In this document: piece after piece, positions 45,724 through 54,559 of the stretch
How positions within the stretch are numbered: position 1 is the first letter of the stretch
Layout: each line of letters opens with the position of its first letter
Assembly (NCBI GenBank): GCA_902598525.1
Contig: CACKBZ010000003.1
Coordinates: 84,152-148,151, forward strand
From: an uncultured Bacteroidota bacterium
GTDB lineage: Bacteria; Bacteroidota; Bacteroidia; Flavobacteriales; Flavobacteriaceae
Length of the DNA stretch: 64,000 nt
Direction of reading: 5' to 3'
Notes under the pieces: generated by a model
What the model saw: the letters and a program-made list of their open reading frames with translations, nothing else
Databases searched by the model: none
What the model was told of the DNA's origin: nothing
Program-made: the position numbers and the translations under genes

Positions 45724-47758
45724 ATATATAAATAGAGAATTAAGTTGGTTAGATTTTAATGCTAGAGTTCTCCAAGAGGCGTCTAACAAGGATGTACCTT
45801 TATTAGAGAGACTAAGGTTTATTGGAATTTTTTCTAATAATCTTGATGAATTCTTTCAGGTAAGATATGCTACTGTAAAGAGAATTGCAGATGAAAAAGC
45901 ATCTAAAAAAGGAAACAAGGATAATATTCTTGCAAAAAATCTTTTAGATGATATAACTAAAAAAGTAATAAAGCTTCAAAATGAAAGTTCTGAAATTTTA
46001 AACTCAATTGAAAAGTCATTAAAAAAAGAAAATATTTTTTTTATAAATGAAAATCAAGTTTTAGAAAATCAAAAAGAATTCTTAAAAGATTACTTTATTA
46101 GAAAGATTAGTCCGTCACTGGTAACAATAATCTTATCAAATAATAAAAAACATGATTTTAATGACAATAAGGCTTTCCTTATTGTTAACCTTAAATTAAA
46201 AGATAAGTCAAATATTTATGCTCTGGTTGAAATACCAAAAGATATAAGCAGATTTGTTGTGCTACCTAAAAATGGAGATAGACAATATATAATGTTTATT
46301 GATGATATAATTAGATACCATCTAGATATTATTTTTAGTTTTTTTAATTATTCAAAAATAGAAGCGCATATGCTTAAGATCACTAGAGATGCAGAATTTG
46401 ATATTGACGATATAGACTTATCAAAGAGCTACATAAAAAAAATTCAAGAATATGTAAATAAAAGAAAAATATCAAATCCAGTAAGACTTGTTTATGATAA
46501 GAGTATTCCTGGGCCTACTCTTGATTATCTAATTAAAAAAATAAACATTTCGTCATATGACAGTTTGATTCCAGGTGGAAAATATCATCATAGAACTGAT
46601 TTTATGAATTTTCCTGAATTAAATAGATCAGATCTCTTATATCCTAAAAAGAAACCACTAAATATTAGAGATTTTGAAATTGAGTCTAATCTACTTGATC
46701 AAATATCAAGAAAAGACTATTTAATGTATACACCATATCACTCATTTTCTTATTTAGTTTCATTGTTAAGACAATCAGCTATTGATCCTAGTGTAAAATC
46801 AATTAAAATAACTTTATATAGGCTTGCTAGTCAATCCAATGTAATTAGTTCATTAATTAATGCAGCAAAAAATGGAAAAAAAGTACTAGTTCAAATTGAA
46901 TTACAAGCTAGGTTTGATGAAGAAAACAATATTAAAGTGTCTCAGCAACTAAAAGCTGCTGGTGTTGATTTAATTTTTGGTCTAAAAGGTTTAAAGGTTC
47001 ACTCTAAAATTTGTTTGATTGAAAGAATTGAGAATAATAAGAAAAGATTATACGGGTTTATAAGTACTGGAAATTTTAATGAGACTACAGCTAGAGTATA
47101 CTCTGACTTTACTTTATTTACATCAAATCAAAAAATTCTAAAAGAGGTTAGTAAAGTATTTGATTTTCTTCAGTTTAGCTATAAAATGCATGATTATAGA
47201 CACTTAATTGTTTCTCCTCATCACACTGCAAACAAATTATTTGAGCTAATTGACAATGAGATATATAATGCAAAAAAAGGCATTTATTCAGAAATCATTC
47301 TGAAACTGAATAGCTTCACCAGTTATAAATTTGTTGACAAATTATATGAAGCTAGTCAACAAGGTGTTAAAATTAAATTGTTAATTAGAGGAATATGTTG
47401 TCTTATACCTAATAAATTAGAATTTAGTGATAACATTGAAGTTAAAAGTGTTGTTGATAGGTATCTTGAGCACTCAAGAGTCTATGTATTTGAAAATGGA
47501 GGAGATAAAAAAGTATATATATCATCAGCAGATTTAATGACTAGAAATATTGAAAAGAGGGTTGAGGTAGCTTGTCCAATCTATCAGGATAATTTAAAAA
47601 AACAAGTACTTGATACTCTTGATATTACTGCTAATGATAATGTTAAAACAAGATTGATAAATAGTAATATGCAAAATAGTTTTTTAAGAAACTCTAAATC
47701 AAATATTAGATCTCAATGGTATACATATACTTATTTTAAAAAAATTTTAAATAATTGA
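45713..47758 (+). CDS. ppk1: Polyphosphate kinase 1
   Basis: PPK1 polymerises the terminal phosphate of ATP into polyphosphate. The 681-aa protein starts with GTG at 45713 (MSLKYINRELSWLDFNARVL, typical). It has the N and head domains and two phospholipase-D-like C domains carrying the catalytic histidine in KVHSKICLIE and the second histidine in YLEHSRVYVF. The length is normal. The ppk1-ppx pair encodes the making and breaking of polyphosphate; the stop overlaps ppx by 4 nt. Confidence 0.97.
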   Translation: MSLKYINRELSWLDFNARVLQEASNKDVPLLERLRFIGIFSNNLDEFFQVRYATVKRIADEKASKKGNKDNILAKNLLDDITKKVIKLQNESSEILNSIEKSLKKENIFFINENQVLENQKEFLKDYFIRKISPSLVTIILSNNKKHDFNDNKAFLIVNLKLKDKSNIYALVEIPKDISRFVVLPKNGDRQYIMFIDDIIRYHLDIIFSFFNYSKIEAHMLKITRDAEFDIDDIDLSKSYIKKIQEYVNKRKISNPVRLVYDKSIPGPTLDYLIKKINISSYDSLIPGGKYHHRTDFMNFPELNRSDLLYPKKKPLNIRDFEIESNLLDQISRKDYLMYTPYHSFSYLVSLLRQSAIDPSVKSIKITLYRLASQSNVISSLINAAKNGKKVLVQIELQARFDEENNIKVSQQLKAAGVDLIFGLKGLKVHSKICLIERIENNKKRLYGFISTGNFNETTARVYSDFTLFTSNQKILKEVSKVFDFLQFSYKMHDYRHLIVSPHHTANKLFELIDNEIYNAKKGIYSEIILKLNSFTSYKFVDKLYEASQQGVKIKLLIRGICCLIPNKLEFSDNIEVKSVVDRYLEHSRVYVFENGGDKKVYISSADLMTRNIEKRVEVACPIYQDNLKKQVLDTLDITANDNVKTRLINSNMQNSFLRNSKSNIRSQWYTYTYFKKILNN

Positions 47759-48642
47759 AAAAGATCGCAGCTATTGATATAGGTTCAAATGCAGTTAGGA
47801 TGTCGATCTGTTATGTCCTAAAGAATGAGGATGAATTTTTTTTTCAAAAAAATCAATACATTAGGTTACCACTGAGATTAGGAGAAGACTCGTTTAAAAC
47901 TGGATATATTTCTGATAATAAGATTAATTCTTTGTCCAATGCACTCTTATCATTTAAATATACAATGAATGTTCATGGAGTTGAGCATTACCAAATATAT
48001 GCTACTTCTGCACTTAGAGACTCTAAAAACTCAAATTATGTAATTAAGCAAATTTACGATCTAACCGGAATGAAGATTAAATTAATTGATGGACTCAAAG
48101 AAGCTAAAGTTATTGCAATGGGAAATCCAATTGAAAAGTTAGACTTTGACAAAACATATCTATATGTAGATGTAGGAGGAGGAAGTACTGAATATTCAAT
48201 TGTTAGAAGAGGTGATGACAAAAAGTCTAAATCTTTTAACATTGGGACAGTAAGATTAATAAATAATCTAGTTGACGAATTAGTATTTGACGAAGTAAAA
48301 GAATGGATTCATGAAAATATTGCTGATGATTCAAAACTCAAAGTTTTTGCTACAGGTGGAAATATTAATAAAATACAGGATATGACTAGAACCAAATCTG
48401 GTAAACCTATTTCTTACCTTTCCATTAAAGATCTATATAACAACTTACTAGATAAAGATATAAATGATAGAATGATCAAATATAATCTAAGTCCGGATAG
48501 AGCTGATGTGATAATTCCTGCACTTAGAATTTTTATTTCTACTATGGAGTGGGCAAATACAAATAAACTTTTTGTTCCTAAAGTAGGCCTAGTGGATGGG
48601 ATGATAAAGGAGATTCATAACTCAATGAATTCAGTAAATTAA
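47755..48642 (+). CDS. ppx: Exopolyphosphatase / GppA-type phosphatase
   Basis: This 295-aa ASKHA-fold enzyme removes phosphate from polyphosphate ends (or from pppGpp). It starts KKIAAIDIGSNAVRMSI, the family phosphate-1 loop, with YVDVGGGSTEYSI near residue 137 and FATGGNINKI near 197. It is of the short form without the C-terminal HD domain. The start is TTG within TTGA, overlapping the ppk1 stop. It converges on dnaX with a 4-nt overlap. Confidence 0.93.
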   Translation: MKKIAAIDIGSNAVRMSICYVLKNEDEFFFQKNQYIRLPLRLGEDSFKTGYISDNKINSLSNALLSFKYTMNVHGVEHYQIYATSALRDSKNSNYVIKQIYDLTGMKIKLIDGLKEAKVIAMGNPIEKLDFDKTYLYVDVGGGSTEYSIVRRGDDKKSKSFNIGTVRLINNLVDELVFDEVKEWIHENIADDSKLKVFATGGNINKIQDMTRTKSGKPISYLSIKDLYNNLLDKDINDRMIKYNLSPDRADVIIPALRIFISTMEWANTNKLFVPKVGLVDGMIKEIHNSMNSVN

Positions 48643-50240
48643 ATTCTTAGTTTAAACTCATTAATAAGAAGAGAAATATTATCATTCTCTTTTACTAAAG
48701 TATCTAATTTATCCTTGCTGTCCACAAAGTTTTTTTTCTGTTTAACCTCATCTAAAGATACATCAACAGTAATACCATAATTATTAAGCTCCTTGGATAT
48801 GAAAGCCTGTATTTTATTCTTGTATCCTTTAACTTCTTTTTGATTCATCTTATTAATTGTTGAAATTATTATTGAATTATTTTCTATAACAGGGTCATTC
48901 ATATTAAGAAGTGAAAGCATATTGTTGTTTCCATTTACCTTCTCTTTATCACAGAATTTTTTCCAAGCAATTCTTATATCATTATCTGTAAAGTCATCAT
49001 TCGGTAATTCAATATTATCTTCCTCTTCTATATTCTCTGATTTTTTAAAATTCAAACTAGCTATAGATAATGAAGAGACTTCGTCATTATTTAAAGTGAA
49101 TAGTTTATTCTCTTCTTTATTTACCTGTAAAACTTCATTTACCTCTTGCTCTTTACTAATAGCTTCATCAGAGAATTCAGAAGTTTTAATTAAAGAGTTT
49201 TTTTTTTTGATACTATCTAGAGATGCTAATTTCATCAAACAAATTTCAGTATGTATTCTTTTTTCATTTACCTTTTGGTAATTTATAAGACATTCATTTA
49301 CTATATCAATCATTAGTATTAGATCTTCATCACTATAATCATTTCCTTGCTTTTTATATTTAATTTTCAAATCATCTTTAATATCTGATTCATCTAGTTT
49401 ATTGATTAATAGTTCTCTAAAATGTTTAGAGACACCGTTAAGAAAATTAACATCATCTACTCCACGATTATAAATTTTATCATACATGGAGAGAATTCCA
49501 GGTATATCTTTATTTGTAATTAATGAAGACAAATCAAAATAAGATTTATAATCCAATATATTAAGATTAGAAGTGACTTCATCAATAGTTAAATTTGAAT
49601 TAGTAAAACTTACTAGTCTGTCAAACATTGATAGAGAGTCTCTAATTGAGCCATCAGATTTTTCAGCTATTATCTGTAACGAATTATCGTCAAACTTTAT
49701 TTTTTTTTCTTTACATATTTTACTTAATAGCCCAATAATAGAATTATTATCGACTTTTTTAAAATCGTAGATTTGACATCTAGAAAGTATTGTTGGAATA
49801 ATTTTGTTCTTCTCAGTTGTCGCTAGTATAAAAACAACATGAGGAGGAGGTTCCTCTAGTGATTTTAAAAATGCATTAAAAGCAGCGTTTGACAACATGT
49901 GAACCTCATCAATAATATATACTTTAAATTTTCCATATTGAGGAGGTATTCTTATCTGTTCAGTAATATTCCTTATATCTTCTACAGAATTATTTGATGC
50001 AGCATCAAGCTCAAATATGTTGTATTCAAAATTTTTATCTAGGTCATTTATCTTCTTAGCTAGAATTCTAGCACAAGATGTCTTACCAACACCTCTTGGA
50101 CCGCAAAATAAAAGAGCTTGAGGTATTTTCTGATTATCTATTGCATTAGATAGTGTTTTTACAATAGCGTCTTGACCTATCATTTCATTAAAATCCTTAG
50201 GTCTATACTCTGAAGCAGATGATATTGATGAATTTTTCAT
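48639..50240 (-). CDS. dnaX: DNA polymerase III gamma/tau subunit
   Basis: DnaX is the ATPase motor of the clamp loader. The start MKNSSISSASEYRPKDFNEM (ATG at 50240) is chosen because a -7 promoter element sits directly upstream, so a longer frame to 50312 would not be transcribed. The protein is 533 aa. Walker A GPRGVGKTSCARILA lies near residue 46, and Walker B IIDEVHMLS and the sensor block follow. The zinc knuckle (four cysteines after Walker A) of many bacterial DnaX proteins is absent. The C-terminal tau part is short and lysine/asparagine-rich. Confidence 0.96.
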   Translation of the reverse strand: MKNSSISSASEYRPKDFNEMIGQDAIVKTLSNAIDNQKIPQALLFCGPRGVGKTSCARILAKKINDLDKNFEYNIFELDAASNNSVEDIRNITEQIRIPPQYGKFKVYIIDEVHMLSNAAFNAFLKSLEEPPPHVVFILATTEKNKIIPTILSRCQIYDFKKVDNNSIIGLLSKICKEKKIKFDDNSLQIIAEKSDGSIRDSLSMFDRLVSFTNSNLTIDEVTSNLNILDYKSYFDLSSLITNKDIPGILSMYDKIYNRGVDDVNFLNGVSKHFRELLINKLDESDIKDDLKIKYKKQGNDYSDEDLILMIDIVNECLINYQKVNEKRIHTEICLMKLASLDSIKKKNSLIKTSEFSDEAISKEQEVNEVLQVNKEENKLFTLNNDEVSSLSIASLNFKKSENIEEEDNIELPNDDFTDNDIRIAWKKFCDKEKVNGNNNMLSLLNMNDPVIENNSIIISTINKMNQKEVKGYKNKIQAFISKELNNYGITVDVSLDEVKQKKNFVDSKDKLDTLVKENDNISLLINEFKLRI

Positions 50241-50246
50241 TAATAA

Positions 50247-50275
50247 CAAATATAAAAATTGAAAAAAACTAACAA
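50247..50275 (-). promoter_or_regulatory. dnaX promoter, apparently leaderless
   Basis: On the minus strand TTG (50273-50275) and TATATTTG (50247-50254) are 18 nt apart, a good Bacteroidota promoter. The expected start falls at about 50240, the A of the dnaX ATG. It is divergent from the rnpB promoter about 65 bp away. Confidence 0.6.
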
Positions 50276-50316
50276 CTAATTCATATTCTTTTTTTATCAA
50301 AATTATCAACATATAT

Positions 50317-50324
50317 TATATTTG
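50317..50324 (+). promoter_or_regulatory. rnpB promoter, -7 element
   Basis: TATATTTG matches TAnnTTTG and predicts a start near 50329-50331, exactly where the RNase P RNA terminal stem begins. Confidence 0.6.
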
Positions 50325-50328
50325 TAAT

Positions 50329-50610
50329 GCAAGCCGTCTTATCGCTGATTAATCAGAGGAAAGTCCGGACACCGTAGAGCAACACAACGGGTAATTCCCG
50401 TCATCTATTAATAGATAGGAATAGTGCAAAAGAAAGTATGTACAGGTAATGCTGTAGTGGAATCATGTAAACTCTGTGTGGTGAAACGCCAAGTATATCT
50501 ACAATTTAAAATTGCTCGTTTTAAGTAGAAGGGTAGGCGGTATGAACATAATAGTAATATTGTGTCTAGATAAATGATAAGACTCGACAGAATCCGGCTT
50601 ACAGGCTTGC
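50329..50610 (+). ncRNA. rnpB: RNase P RNA (M1 RNA), compact
   Basis: RNase P RNA is the catalytic part of the enzyme that trims tRNA 5' leaders. The 5' GCAAGCC and 3' GGCTTGC pair perfectly as the P1 end stem. The universal conserved regions are clear: AGAGGAAAGTCCGGAC at 50355-50370 and ACAGAATCCGGCTTA at 50587-50601. At about 282 nt it is short compared with ~377 nt in E. coli, so some peripheral helices are missing. A run of six T follows at 50611. The last 12 nt overlap the rsmD 3' end on the other strand. Confidence 0.93.
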
Positions 50611-51144
50611 TTTTTTAAAAAACGATAAAGAGTTAGATCCATAATTTCTCTCTTCAACTCCTGGAGATTTATTAATAAATGAAATGTTTGAACGATGTTC
50701 AATTATTAACTGGCCTTCAGCTTTTAATATTTCATTTTTTTTGATTAAATCAATAATATTCAGGTAATTATCTAAACTAAAGCTGTACGGTGGATCAGCA
50801 AATACTATATCAAATTTTTCATTATTTTGATTTAAAAATGATAAATAATCAATTTTTTTTGTTCTAACTTTAATATTAAGATTTTTAGCTGTTTTATCAA
50901 TAAACTTAACACACTTAATATTATTATCTATACATAATATATCTGAACAACCTCTGGAGCCAAATTCGTATGAAATATTTCCAGTCCCAGCGAATATATC
51001 AAGAACCTTAAGAGAAGAAAATTCATATTTATTTTGAATAATGTTAAAAAGTGATTCTTTTACTTTATCTGTAGTCGGTCTAACAGGTAGATTTTTTGGA
51101 GCTCTTACAATAAAGCTTTTTTTACTGCCTGATATTATCCTCAT
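50599..51144 (-). CDS. rsmD: 16S rRNA (guanine-966-N2)-methyltransferase RsmD
   Basis: RsmD methylates G966 of 16S rRNA. The 181-aa protein has the start MRIISGSKKS, RPTTDKVKESLFNII near residue 22, the SAM motif VLDIFAGTGNISYE near 46 and the catalytic FADPPYSF near 115. The start overlaps the DUF3822-like gene by 23 nt. The stop codon and last codons (KASL) lie antisense to the 3' end of rnpB, including part of its conserved region V. Confidence 0.95.
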   Translation of the reverse strand: MRIISGSKKSFIVRAPKNLPVRPTTDKVKESLFNIIQNKYEFSSLKVLDIFAGTGNISYEFGSRGCSDILCIDNNIKCVKFIDKTAKNLNIKVRTKKIDYLSFLNQNNEKFDIVFADPPYSFSLDNYLNIIDLIKKNEILKAEGQLIIEHRSNISFINKSPGVEERNYGSNSLSFFKKASL

Positions 51145-51871
51145 TTAAATAAGAAAAAAATGGTGATTTAATATTTAATTTACTAATACTATTGTCGATG
51201 ATATAATCTAGTTGAGAGTACTTATTTACAATTTCATAATATTCTAAATACTTTTCATATTTACCTAGAAATATAATCTTATCCTTTTTACTTGAGACTT
51301 CATAATTTTTCATTACAAAGAATAAATAATATAAAAATTTGTCTTTATCATCTATCTCAAATGTATTAAAGTATATAAATTCTTCTAACTTAAATATCAG
51401 AATATCAAATGAGTCCTCGTTTAAATTTATATATAATGTTAAACACTCAGATATTCTATTCTTTCCACTCAAATAGTCATAAAGAATTGTGAAATAATTT
51501 TTTACTGAGTATTTAATATTTCTTTTATTTAAAATTTTTATTAGTGAGTTATTGATTGAATAAACAGTTGTAATTTTTTTGTCATTAGATATATCGTGTC
51601 TTATATTCTTGATGTTTGAAGTATTTGTCTCTAAATATTTATTGCTATATTTTTTATCAAATAATTCTGAGGGAACAATAGATGGTATATCTGAAAAAAA
51701 AATTAATTTAATTGAGCTGAAGTTAATTTTTGAAATTGTTTCAATAAAATTAAGATCGAAATTTTTACTGTTAAAATCAAGGGTAAGGTAATCATCAGCT
51801 AATACAAAATCAACATATGATTTATATTGATGAATATTTATTTTGTGAATTTTATTGATCTTTTTTTGCAT
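51122..51871 (-). CDS. DUF3822-like protein of unknown function
   Basis: The start chosen is MQKKINKIHKINI (ATG at 51871), giving 249 aa; a longer frame to 51895 would overlap the upstream gene by 44 nt. The protein is lysine/isoleucine-rich and has no signal peptide or membrane helix. Position (directly before rsmD, 23-nt overlap) and overall form match the DUF3822 family of Bacteroidota, recalled from family knowledge, not from a clear motif. That family is thought to have an actin-like fold. The function is unknown. Confidence 0.75.
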   Translation of the reverse strand: MQKKINKIHKINIHQYKSYVDFVLADDYLTLDFNSKNFDLNFIETISKINFSSIKLIFFSDIPSIVPSELFDKKYSNKYLETNTSNIKNIRHDISNDKKITTVYSINNSLIKILNKRNIKYSVKNYFTILYDYLSGKNRISECLTLYINLNEDSFDILIFKLEEFIYFNTFEIDDKDKFLYYLFFVMKNYEVSSKKDKIIFLGKYEKYLEYYEIVNKYSQLDYIIDNSISKLNIKSPFFSYLNEDNIRQ

Positions 51872-52508
51872 CAAAAATAGATGGCCAGTTTCCATTTATA
51901 CTAACCTCAGTCATTGAGCCAAGAATTATTTCACTGCCATTTACTCCATCTACTGAAATTACTTTATTCTCTTGTTCTAATAAGTCTTTATTTTGATCAT
52001 AAAGGACTATATCTTTTTTAACCTTTACCTCAAAAACAGGAACTTGATAACCATTTTTATCAATTATATCTGCAGAAATAGAAAATTTTGCATCAGATCC
52101 ATCAATTGGAACGTCTGCCATCATTTTATATCTAACGTCATCTCCAAATAAAGAATCTTTTACTGATACAAATCCAAGCGTATCTACAACAGTCACTTCT
52201 TTTAACATATCAATTCTGAAATTTCTATCATACTCTAAGTAAGATGAGTCTCTTTTTTCGATCAAAGTAAATATGCCATTATCAATAAAACTTACAAGGC
52301 TGTCAAAATTATCAGCATAGAAACCATTGACATCTTTATGAGCAACTTGAGCAGTCTTTATATCTTTTAACCTATCAATTACTTCTGCATATCTTTCATT
52401 TTTCACTCTATTAAATTTAATAGGTCCATTTATTGAGCTATATATTTGAGCAGCAAAAAAAATTGATAGCGCCCATAGGAAGAATTCTAAACCACGTTTC
52501 TTGTTCAT
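51852..52508 (-). CDS. Membrane-anchored protein of unknown function
   Basis: The start is MNKKRGLEFFLWALS (ATG at 52508), giving 218 aa. One N-terminal transmembrane anchor (residues ~7-24) is followed by a soluble, mostly beta-rich domain with phrases such as DIKTAQVAHKDVNGFYADNFDSL and VTVVDTLGFVSVKDSLFGD. Similar proteins are common as hypothetical genes in flavobacteria (from memory). The pseudopilin-like layout (short N-terminus, one helix, then an alpha-beta domain) is only a weak resemblance. It overlaps the DUF3822-like gene by 20 nt. Confidence 0.75.
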   Translation of the reverse strand: MNKKRGLEFFLWALSIFFAAQIYSSINGPIKFNRVKNERYAEVIDRLKDIKTAQVAHKDVNGFYADNFDSLVSFIDNGIFTLIEKRDSSYLEYDRNFRIDMLKEVTVVDTLGFVSVKDSLFGDDVRYKMMADVPIDGSDAKFSISADIIDKNGYQVPVFEVKVKKDIVLYDQNKDLLEQENKVISVDGVNGSEIILGSMTEVSINGNWPSIFDAKKDQ

Positions 52509-52529
52509 TTGAGTAATTTTTGATTTAAA

Positions 52530-52537
52530 CAAATCTA
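52530..52537 (-). promoter_or_regulatory. Promoter -7 element for the unknown-DUF3822-rsmD unit
   Basis: The minus strand reads TAGATTTG, matching TAnnTTTG. The predicted start near 52523 gives a 15-nt leader before the ATG at 52508. This supports the shorter start over a frame reaching 52562. Confidence 0.45.
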
Positions 52538-52597
52538 CAATTTTTTTTTTTTCATAAAACAATATATAAATGAATTATATTAGAAAAATATTTTTAA

Positions 52598-53320
52598 ATG
52601 AAAACAATCGCATTGATTCCTGCTAGACTTGAATCTCAGAGGTTTCCAAACAAATTAATTAAAAAGCTTGCTGGTGTGCCAATTATAGCTAGGACATACA
52701 TAGCTGCACTAAATACTAAGCTTTTTGATGAAGTTTATGTAGTAAGCGGAAATGATGAGATTATTGAATTAATTAAATCCATGAATGGATTAACATTTAA
52801 ATCAAGGAAGATTCACCAATCAGGAACCGATAGAATTGCTGAAGCAGCTAATGAAATTGATCATGATATAGTGGTAAACTTGCAGGGAGATGAACCTTTT
52901 ATAAATATTGATTCAATTGAAAATTTAATTGCATCTTTTCAAGATAGTAGTGTGGAAATGGCCTCATTAATGACAAGTTTTAATTCATTTGATGAAATCA
53001 AAAATCCAAATCATGTAAAAGTAACTGTAGATAAAAATAATAATGCAATATTTTTTTCAAGATTACCAATCCCTTTAGGAGAAAGTGAAATAAATAAATT
53101 TAACAGGCATATAGGGGTATATGCATTTAGAAAAAATACTCTAATCAACTTTTCAAGTTTAAATAGATCAAAAAATGAAATATCAGAGAATCTTGAGGGT
53201 AACAGAGCAATAGATAATTCAATCCCTGTCAAAATGATTAAAATTGACTTCCACGGAATATCAATAGATACTGAAAAAGACTTTATTGATGCGGAAAAAT
53301 ATCTTTCTAGAAATGCTTAA
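52598..53320 (+). CDS. kdsB: CMP-KDO synthetase KdsB
   Basis: KdsB activates the lipopolysaccharide sugar KDO with CTP. The 240-aa protein has the nucleotide loop IPARLESQRFPNKLIKKLAG near residue 6, HQSGTDRIAEA near 73, VNLQGDEPFI near 92 and RHIGVYAFRK near 169. It indicates an LPS-bearing outer membrane. The 3' end overlaps the acyltransferase gene by 8 nt. Confidence 0.97.
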   Translation: MKTIALIPARLESQRFPNKLIKKLAGVPIIARTYIAALNTKLFDEVYVVSGNDEIIELIKSMNGLTFKSRKIHQSGTDRIAEAANEIDHDIVVNLQGDEPFINIDSIENLIASFQDSSVEMASLMTSFNSFDEIKNPNHVKVTVDKNNNAIFFSRLPIPLGESEINKFNRHIGVYAFRKNTLINFSSLNRSKNEISENLEGNRAIDNSIPVKMIKIDFHGISIDTEKDFIDAEKYLSRNA

Positions 53321-53846
53321 ATTCTTTTCTAAATTAATACTGACTAATATTTTAGGATGGAAACTTAACGGTTTACTTCCTAAGGATAAAAAATACATTA
53401 TTGCAGTAGTACCTCATACAAAATCGTTTGATTTAATAATTGCAATATTAATTAGGTCGTATTTGGGTTTAAGAATAAAATTTGTTGGTAAGAAAGAACT
53501 ATTTAACCCTTTTACTTCATTCTTCTTTAAATCAATTGGCGGAATTCCTGTAAATAGAAGTATAACAAATAATTTTGTTGAATCTGTAGTTAAGTTATTT
53601 GAATCAAATGTTATTAACATACTTGCAATAGCTCCTGAGGGGACTAGGAAATTTGTAAAAAAGTGGAAATCAGGTTTTTATTACATAGCTGTTGGAGCAA
53701 AAATTCCAATTGTTATGGTCTCATTTGATTATATGAAAAAAGAGGTCAAAATCAATGATAAGTTTTTTCCATCTGGAAGTTATGATAATGATATAAAAAA
53801 GCTTGAAGATTTAGTAATGGATGTAGTTATTAGAAATAAGAATTGA
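53313..53846 (+). CDS. PlsC-like lysophospholipid acyltransferase
   Basis: This 177-aa protein of the glycerol-phosphate acyltransferase fold has the catalytic HX4D motif (PHTKSFD near residue 31), the substrate motif GGIPVNR near 76 and PEGTR near 105. It likely acylates a glycerol- or other lipid acceptor at the membrane; it is shorter than typical PlsC (~240 aa) and has little membrane-spanning sequence. The ATG at 53313 overlaps the kdsB end by 8 nt; an earlier TTG/ATG at 53286-53291 would overlap more. Confidence 0.88.
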   Translation: MLKFFSKLILTNILGWKLNGLLPKDKKYIIAVVPHTKSFDLIIAILIRSYLGLRIKFVGKKELFNPFTSFFFKSIGGIPVNRSITNNFVESVVKLFESNVINILAIAPEGTRKFVKKWKSGFYYIAVGAKIPIVMVSFDYMKKEVKINDKFFPSGSYDNDIKKLEDLVMDVVIRNKN

Positions 53847-53848
53847 TT

Positions 53849-54556
53849 TTAAGCCATATCGTGGTATACATTTTGAACATCATCATCTTCATCAATTAGA
53901 TTTAATAGTTTATCAACAATTATCTTTTGGTCCTCTTCTAGAGTTTTAACATTTATAGCCTCTCTTTCAAATTCGCTGGAAACAATTTCAAGTCCACGCC
54001 TATCAATCTCTTTTTGTATTGATCCAAAATCTTCAAAATTAGCTGTAATATTTATCTCACCATGATGGGTATTAAAATCTACTATACCAAAATCAATTAA
54101 ATCTAGTTCAAGTTCTTCAGTATTAACTCCTTCGTTTTTAATTTGGAAATAACATAAATGATTAAATAAAAAATCTACTGAGCCTGAAGTGGCAAGAGTA
54201 CCTTCACACTTGTTAAAATAACTTCTAATATTCGCAACAGTCCTGTTATTATTATCAGTTGCAGCTTCTATTAAAATTGCAATACCATTAGGAGCATACC
54301 CTTCTAATAATATTTCTTTGAAATTATCTGTACTTTTTTCTGATGCTTTTTTAATAGCCCGTTCTATATTTTCCTTTGGCATATTAGCTGATTTAGCATT
54401 TTGGATAATAGCTCTTAATCTTGAGTTTGAGGAGGGATCAGGACCTGATTCCTTTACTGCAATTATAATTTCCCTTCCAATTCTGGTGAATGTTTTGGCC
54501 ATATTTGACCATCTTTTCATTTTTCTTGCTTTTCTAAATTCAAATGCCCTTCCCAT
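53849..54556 (-). CDS. YebC/PmpR-family protein
   Basis: This 235-aa protein of the YebC/TACO1 family starts MGRAFEFRKARKMKRWSNMA (family: GRAFExRKARKMKRW). GPDPSSNSRLRAII near residue 38, the MPKENIERAIKKA block near 56 and the YAPNGIAILIEAATDNNNRT block near 86 are diagnostic. Members act as regulators or assist translation of proline-rich stretches. It is the last gene of the clpC-thr-gcvT operon and meets the acyltransferase tail to tail. Confidence 0.95.
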   Translation of the reverse strand: MGRAFEFRKARKMKRWSNMAKTFTRIGREIIIAVKESGPDPSSNSRLRAIIQNAKSANMPKENIERAIKKASEKSTDNFKEILLEGYAPNGIAILIEAATDNNNRTVANIRSYFNKCEGTLATSGSVDFLFNHLCYFQIKNEGVNTEELELDLIDFGIVDFNTHHGEINITANFEDFGSIQKEIDRRGLEIVSSEFEREAINVKTLEEDQKIIVDKLLNLIDEDDDVQNVYHDMA

Positions 54557-54559
54557 AAT

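Noticed and set aside
50240..50312. 24-residue N-terminal extension of dnaX (MLIILIKKEYEL...)
   Set aside because: A good -7 promoter element lies directly upstream of the inner ATG at 50240, inside the extension, and the extra residues have no family character.
50499..50702. 67-aa minus-strand ORF
   Set aside because: It lies across the RNase P RNA gene and the rsmD end in another frame; it is a shadow.
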